This document shows, piece by piece, positions 60,900-64,000 of a stretch of 64,000 bases of DNA. The stretch is from Rhodohalobacter sp. SW132 (GTDB taxonomy: Bacteria > Bacteroidota > Rhodothermia > Balneolales > Balneolaceae): the NCBI RefSeq assembly GCF_003390325.1, contig NZ_QUOK01000013.1, positions 1 through 64,000 of the forward strand, in the 5' to 3' direction. Positions within the stretch are counted from its first letter, which is position 1. Each line of letters opens with the position of its first letter. The notes beneath the pieces were generated by a model, which saw only the letters and a program-made list of their open reading frames with translations, had not been told where the DNA came from and did not search any database. A program made the translations under genes and the position numbers.

Positions 60900-63557
60900 A
60901 TGATTGGAATGACAGTAAATCATTACAAGATACTTGAAAAGTCCGGCGAAGGCGGTATGGGAGTGGTATACAAAGCCCACGACACAAAATTGAATCGGTT
61001 TGTTGCACTAAAATTCCTTCCCGAAAAATCTGATATTGGCGCTGAAGCTCACGACAGATTTCTTAGGGAAGCGCGTTCAATCGCACAGCTTAATCATCCT
61101 AACATCTGCCAAATTTACGGTATTGAGGATGACTATGATGGTAATCAGTTCATCGTGATGGAGTATATCGATGGAAATAATCTCGCAGACTTGTTCATTC
61201 ATTCGAATGACAAAAGCGATGAAATTTTGAATGTTGATTCCTCCATTAGTAATCATTCTCTTAGCAAGAGTACCAAATCAGACCAGGTTCTGGATGCTGC
61301 AATTCAAATTGCCAGGGGTCTGTGCGCAGCTCACCAGAAAGGGATTATACACCGGGATATAAAACCGGCTAACATTATGATTACTCAAGCTGGTGAGATA
61401 AAAATCCTGGACTTCGGCCTCGCAAAAACGCTGGGTGGAAATGACCTGACCCGTGAGCAATCTACTCTCGGAACAATTTCATACATGTCACCTGAACAAA
61501 TCCGGGGTGATGAACTTGACCACAGAACCGACATTTGGTCGTATGGAGCCGTCCTTTACCAGTTAGTGACCGGTCGATTACCTTTCGGGGGTGATTATGA
61601 GCACTCTGTTATGTATTCCATCATCAATACCGACCCACCTCCCTTGAAAAGCCGGGATGGTGATCTGCCAGGCGGACTTGAAGATATTGTTCATCGCTGT
61701 TTGATGAAAGAACCTGATGATAGATATGCCACAGCCGACGAACTTTTGGATGATCTGTTGCAGCATGCGGGTTATTCACAAACCGGCATCGATTATTCCA
61801 AAAACGGATCTGGCAAGGCTGAATCAAAATCAATGGAATTGGGTACGGGAAAGAGAAAAATAGTGTTGGCTATAGGTGCTATTTTAGCCTTGATACTGCT
61901 TCTCTTTACGATATTTCAAGGAAAAATATGGGTTGATGATTGGATATCTGCGCCCAATTCGGAATTCATACACGTTGCTGTACTTCCATTTTCAAATATT
62001 GGCGGAGACCCGGGCAGACAAATTTTTGCAGACGGACTTGTGGAAACCATAACAAGCCAGCTTTCCCATCTTGAACAGTTTCAAAGCGATTTATGGGTTG
62101 TCCCGTCTGGTGAAATTCGAAGTAACAATATTTTAAGTGCAGGCGAAGCGTACCGAATGTTTGGTGTAAACTACGCTATTGCTGGCAGTATACAGCCGAT
62201 TGCCAATCGGCTCAGGCTAACCATTTCCCTCATAGATTCGAAAAATCTGCGTCAGCTTAACTCCAAAATAATCGACGTTGATGTTTCCCAGGCACTTCAA
62301 CTCCACAATGAGTCTGTTGAGCAGCTGCTGGCAATACTGAACCTTGAACTGAACTCCGAAGCCAAAGGTCTGATACGCGAAGGGAGTACTACAAACTCTG
62401 TTGCATTTGAATACTACATAAAAGGCTTGGGATATCTGCACAGATACGAACAAAGGTCCGAAAGTATCAACATGGCCATCGATGCTTTTGAAGAGGCTCT
62501 TGGGCTCGATCCTCAATTCGCTCTCGCGTCTGCGGGACTCGGTCAGGCCTACTGGTTCAAATATCTTGATACCCGGGATCGAACCTGGATTGACCGGGCT
62601 AAATTCAATACGGTACAAGCATTTAAACTCAACAGCAGCCTGCTTCAGGCACGAATCACTCTCGGCCTGATCCATATCGGTACGGGAGAATATGATGATG
62701 CCATTCAAAATTTTAACGATGCCCTTTTATCTGATCCCGCAAACGCAGAAGCGTACCGCGGACTTGCGGAGGCGTACGAATACAGCGGAAGAACTGAACA
62801 AGCTGAACAGACATACAAACGCGCTATAAGCCTTAAACCTGATCACTGGGCAGGATATAATGCATTGGGTACATTTTATTACCGCATTAACCAATATGAA
62901 AATGCGAAAGAACAATATCGCAGAGTGATAGAAATCACTCCTGAAAACTATCGCGGCTACATGAATCTCGGCAGTATGTACTACTTTACCGACATGCATG
63001 AGCAGGCCAAACAGATGTATGAAAAATCTCTGGAACTCGAAAAATCATACAGTGCAGCTTCAAATCTCGGCACTCTCTATTACATTGAAGGCCGGTACGC
63101 TGAAGCAGCAAACATGTATGAAACCGCTCTTGAATTAAATGATGGTAATTATTTTTTATGGGGCAACCTGGCCATTTCATACTACTATACACCCGATCAG
63201 TATGAGAAATCTATTCCGGCCTATGAACGAGCGATTGAGCTCGCATATGAACAATTGGAAGTGAACCCAAATGATGCTGAAGTCGTCATATCAATTGCAG
63301 GCTACTACGCACGGCTTGGTAATGGCGATTTATCCCGAAGATATATACTCGAAGCACTCGATCTGGCACCACAGAATACATATGTAATGTACCTCGGAGG
63401 ATCGGCTTATGAATCTTTAGGTATGAGACACGAAGCTCTTACCTGGATCAAAAAAGCCATCGAAGGCGGATACTCCATCTCGGAAATCCAAAATCAGCCG
63501 GAACTCAAAGAGCTTGTGGATGACGTGCATTTTCAGGATATCCTCGAAAATTTTTAA
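60900..63557 (+). CDS. TPR-containing membrane Ser/Thr protein kinase
   Basis: An 885-residue protein. Kinase domain about 8-290: glycine loop GEGGMGVV (16-23), Lys38, HRD 151-153 and DFG 171-173. A 22-residue Ser/Asp/Lys insert (101-123) follows the hinge. One membrane helix spans about 320-340. Then a FlgO/TolB-N-like alpha-beta domain (about 355-465: VAVLPFSNIGGDPGRQIFAD and GVNYAIAGSIQPIANRLRLT) and about nine TPR units to the end (AYRGLAEAYEYSGRTEQAEQ, NLGTLYYIEGRYAEAANMYE). This layout, with TPRs outside, is common in kinases of this lineage. Third gene of the signalling operon, 20 bp after the ABM-like gene. Confidence 0.94.
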   Translation: MIGMTVNHYKILEKSGEGGMGVVYKAHDTKLNRFVALKFLPEKSDIGAEAHDRFLREARSIAQLNHPNICQIYGIEDDYDGNQFIVMEYIDGNNLADLFIHSNDKSDEILNVDSSISNHSLSKSTKSDQVLDAAIQIARGLCAAHQKGIIHRDIKPANIMITQAGEIKILDFGLAKTLGGNDLTREQSTLGTISYMSPEQIRGDELDHRTDIWSYGAVLYQLVTGRLPFGGDYEHSVMYSIINTDPPPLKSRDGDLPGGLEDIVHRCLMKEPDDRYATADELLDDLLQHAGYSQTGIDYSKNGSGKAESKSMELGTGKRKIVLAIGAILALILLLFTIFQGKIWVDDWISAPNSEFIHVAVLPFSNIGGDPGRQIFADGLVETITSQLSHLEQFQSDLWVVPSGEIRSNNILSAGEAYRMFGVNYAIAGSIQPIANRLRLTISLIDSKNLRQLNSKIIDVDVSQALQLHNESVEQLLAILNLELNSEAKGLIREGSTTNSVAFEYYIKGLGYLHRYEQRSESINMAIDAFEEALGLDPQFALASAGLGQAYWFKYLDTRDRTWIDRAKFNTVQAFKLNSSLLQARITLGLIHIGTGEYDDAIQNFNDALLSDPANAEAYRGLAEAYEYSGRTEQAEQTYKRAISLKPDHWAGYNALGTFYYRINQYENAKEQYRRVIEITPENYRGYMNLGSMYYFTDMHEQAKQMYEKSLELEKSYSAASNLGTLYYIEGRYAEAANMYETALELNDGNYFLWGNLAISYYYTPDQYEKSIPAYERAIELAYEQLEVNPNDAEVVISIAGYYARLGNGDLSRRYILEALDLAPQNTYVMYLGGSAYESLGMRHEALTWIKKAIEGGYSISEIQNQPELKELVDDVHFQDILENF

Positions 63558-63616
63558 ATACAGAGGGCTTTTTAATTCATAATAAAGCCTGTAAATCAAC
63601 AAAACCAGGATCCCTA

Positions 63617-64000
63617 ATGAAAACATTATCAACGCTTAGTCAAATCTCAGCACTTCTGCTTTTTCTTCTATTTTTTATTTTCTCTGAATCCGTTTATTCA
63701 CAGGATAATGACAGACGACCGGTCCTCCATGAACTTGTTGTTAAAGTAGTAGGAGATGAATGGAGGGTTGTCTATATAAATGATGAAACGAAAAGCACGG
63801 TTACAGCGAAAAGAAACGACAGAATAAGCTGGTCAGCCGAAGGTTCTGATATTTCATTACAATTCGACGGACAACTTTTTGGGGGCAACAGCTATACAAT
63901 TGGTGATGGCAATTCTCTGATGAGACCGGTTGCACCGGGTGCAGCTCATGGCGAATATATTTATGCTGTATTTATCCACAGCGACCTTGTATTTGCCCGC
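63617..64000 (+). CDS. Secreted protein, cut by the window edge
   Basis: The ATG at 63617 opens a frame that stays open to the last base (128 residues). Signal peptide (about 1-31, cleavage near VYSQ-DN), then a beta-rich domain: HELVVKVVGDEWRVVYINDE, DRISWSAEGSDISLQFDGQL, and EYIYAVFIHSDLVFAR. The pattern of a small extracytoplasmic beta sandwich resembles cupredoxin-like folds, without visible copper ligands so far. It starts 59 bp after the kinase gene and may be the fourth gene of that operon. The C-terminus is outside the window. Confidence 0.75.
   Translation, partial: MKTLSTLSQISALLLFLLFFIFSESVYSQDNDRRPVLHELVVKVVGDEWRVVYINDETKSTVTAKRNDRISWSAEGSDISLQFDGQLFGGNSYTIGDGNSLMRPVAPGAAHGEYIYAVFIHSDLVFAR

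Overview
The window looks like chromosomal DNA of a Bacteroidota-type bacterium, most likely from the Balneolota/Rhodothermota side (Balneolaceae-like). This is inferred, not proven, from a SusC/SusD pair, PorT-like barrels, an ECF-type sigma factor next to a Ser/Thr kinase, a PASTA-bearing FtsI in a compact dcw cluster, several GTG/TTG starts, and dispersed CACGAAG-type intergenic repeats. No rRNA, tRNA or CRISPR array could be recognised.

Positions 1-6.5 kb carry plasmid or island-type genes, all on the minus strand: ParA with a coupled low-complexity RHH-like partner, a winged-helix-like protein, an excisionase-like HTH protein, an unrecognised Lys/Asp/Glu-rich cargo protein and a tyrosine integrase. 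Between cargo and integrase lies the 3' remnant of a second integrase whose catalytic Tyr codon is a stop. Positions 6.5-11.5 kb hold an ECF sigma factor, a truncated kinase-receptor fragment and a full membrane Ser/Thr kinase. Positions 11.5-18.3 kb hold a lipoprotein and a cluster of secreted amidohydrolases (two tandem paralogues, a SnoaL-like protein, an amidohydrolase fragment, a membrane protein, an imidazolonepropionase-like lipoprotein). A third paralogue has lost three metal-ligand positions and sits between two copies of a dispersed repeat.

Positions 18.7-40.2 kb are mixed core and accessory genes: a CdaA-CdaR fusion (c-di-AMP synthesis), outer-membrane and membrane proteins, an AsmA-like protein, a PQQ-type sugar dehydrogenase, SusC/SusD, small conserved proteins (DUF971, CoA-binding, FKBP), a THUMP methyltransferase, DoxX, an APC permease and a secreted four-repeat His/Met-rich protein.

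Positions 41.0-56.3 kb are the division and cell-wall cluster mraZ-rsmH-ftsL-ftsI-murE-mraY-murD-ftsW-murG-murC-ftsQ-ftsA-ftsZ. It is almost gapless up to murD, has MraZ boxes in front, and a recurrent TAGCAA word in nearly every non-coding gap. Positions 56.8-58.4 kb hold pckA. Positions 58.8-64 kb hold a putative signalling operon: GAF-SpoIIE phosphatase, a double ABM-like domain protein, a TPR Ser/Thr kinase, and a secreted protein cut by the window edge.

The strongest candidates for something new are the TAGCAA motif of the dcw cluster, the phosphatase/ABM/kinase operon, the four-repeat protein, the metal-site-less amidohydrolase and the CdaA-CdaR fusion.
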